DNA from: an uncultured Veillonella sp.
GTDB lineage: Bacteria; Bacillota; Negativicutes; Veillonellales; Veillonellaceae
Direction: 5' to 3'
NCBI RefSeq assembly: GCF_938010505.1
Contig: NZ_CALLVP010000099.1
Coordinates: forward strand, 1 to 32,980
DNA length: 32,980 nucleotides
The notes under the pieces are model-generated. The model was not told the DNA's origin, did not search any database, and saw only the letters and a program-made list of their open reading frames with translations. Every line of letters starts with the position of its first letter. Within the stretch, counting starts at the first letter, position 1. Shown piece after piece: positions 32,572-32,980 of the stretch. Position numbers and translations under genes: made by a program.

Positions 32572-32980
32572 TTGGCAAATTTATATATTGGGCTCGTTCA
32601 TTATCCGATTATGAATAAGCATAAAGATGTGATAACGACGGCCATTACCAATTATGATATTCACGATATTGCACGCGCATCTATCACCTATGATGTATCT
32701 AAATATTTTGTGATTCATAATATACCGGCTCAACGAGAATTAGCAGCTACCATTATGGAACATTGGAAGTCAGGCTTTGGTAGTACCTATAATCCGGACA
32801 GAAAAGATGCTTTCACAGGCGTTGAACTCGTTAATTCTATCGCTGTTGCGGTGCGTACTATCGAGGAATTGGAAGGGGTAAAACCTATCGTAGCAACTAC
32901 CGATGCTAGAACTTATGATAATACAATTTCCTATGCACGGATGCGCGAACATCTTGAAAATGAGGGGCGCCCTGTGTTAG
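32572..32980 (+). CDS. SPOUT-like RNA methyltransferase (Methyltrn_RNA_4/TM1570 type), 3' truncated by window edge
   Basis: The frame is open from TTG 32572 to the edge, giving 136 residues. AGGAGA (32559-32564) stands seven bases before the TTG, which decides this start. The sequence YIGLVHYPIMNKHKDVITTA, then NYDIHDIARAS, HWKSGFGSTYNPDRKDAF and VATTDARTY, matches my knowledge of the putative SAM-dependent RNA methyltransferase family Methyltrn_RNA_4. In other bacteria this gene often follows trmD directly or is fused to it. Here it lies 5.2 kb downstream with the DUF4178/GSPS module between. The target RNA is not known to me. Confidence 0.8.
   Translation, partial: MANLYIGLVHYPIMNKHKDVITTAITNYDIHDIARASITYDVSKYFVIHNIPAQRELAATIMEHWKSGFGSTYNPDRKDAFTGVELVNSIAVAVRTIEELEGVKPIVATTDARTYDNTISYARMREHLENEGRPVL

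Overview
The window looks like chromosomal DNA of a Veillonella-type Negativicute, a Firmicute with an outer membrane. The base composition is AT-rich. Gram-positive housekeeping blocks (rapZ-yvcK-whiA; ylxM-ffh-rpsP-khpA-ylqD-rimM-trmD; a PyrR-type pyr attenuator; PyrK/PyrD type 1B) sit next to an outer-membrane beta-barrel C-terminus ending in Phe at the left edge. The genus is inferred from recall of gene content, not from a search.

Layout: (1) 1-93, the tail of a porin-like gene and a strong UUCG-loop terminator. (2) 395-7423, a tightly packed five-gene run on the plus strand: HAD phosphatase, rapZ, yvcK (with an N-terminal membrane extension), whiA, and a secreted 983-residue protein with about 450 residues of Ala/Glu/Arg/Lys-rich coiled coil. 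(3) 7564-15987, a pyrimidine operon (pyrB-pyrC-carA-carB-pyrK-pyrD) behind a good promoter and a complete PyrR-type attenuator. It makes carbamoyl phosphate and carries it to orotate; pyrE, pyrF and pyrR are not in the window. (4) 16052-18125, a bidirectional terminator, a LysR regulator (minus), an unrecognised 85-residue basic protein (plus) and a YigZ/IMPACT protein (minus). (5) 18539-22923, a CopA-type copper ATPase, an ECF transporter S component and an RclA-like flavin disulfide oxidoreductase (minus). (6) 23171-27345, the signal-recognition/ribosome-maturation operon ylxM-ffh-rpsP-khpA-ylqD-rimM-trmD, in which TrmD carries an apparent insertion of about 30 residues. (7) 27342-32514, a 5.2 kb accessory module fused translationally to the end of trmD. 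(8) 32572 to the edge, the start of a SPOUT-like RNA methyltransferase of the kind usually found beside trmD.

The most interesting part is region 7. It has six genes: two DUF4178-like single-pass membrane proteins (A1, A2), two paralogous small membrane proteins with a conserved Gly-Phe-Gly C-terminal tail (B1, B2), one glutathionylspermidine-synthase-like ATP-grasp ligase without an amidase domain (C), and one four-helix DUF350/YjfL protein (D), in the order A1-B1-C-A2-D-B2. The content resembles the E. coli yjfIJKLMC and ygiBC loci, which have no settled function, but here it is partly duplicated and sits inside a translation operon. I infer a membrane-associated amide-ligation system, possibly acting on the tails of the B proteins.

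Several starts were set by ribosome-binding-site spacing and family N-termini instead of the longest open frame: whiA 3512, pyrC GTG 8709, copA 18539, ECF S component 20881, rclA 22923, rpsP 24978, khpA 25263, trmD 26524, A2 30430 and the TTG start at 32572. No tRNA, rRNA, CRISPR array, transposase or integrase was seen.
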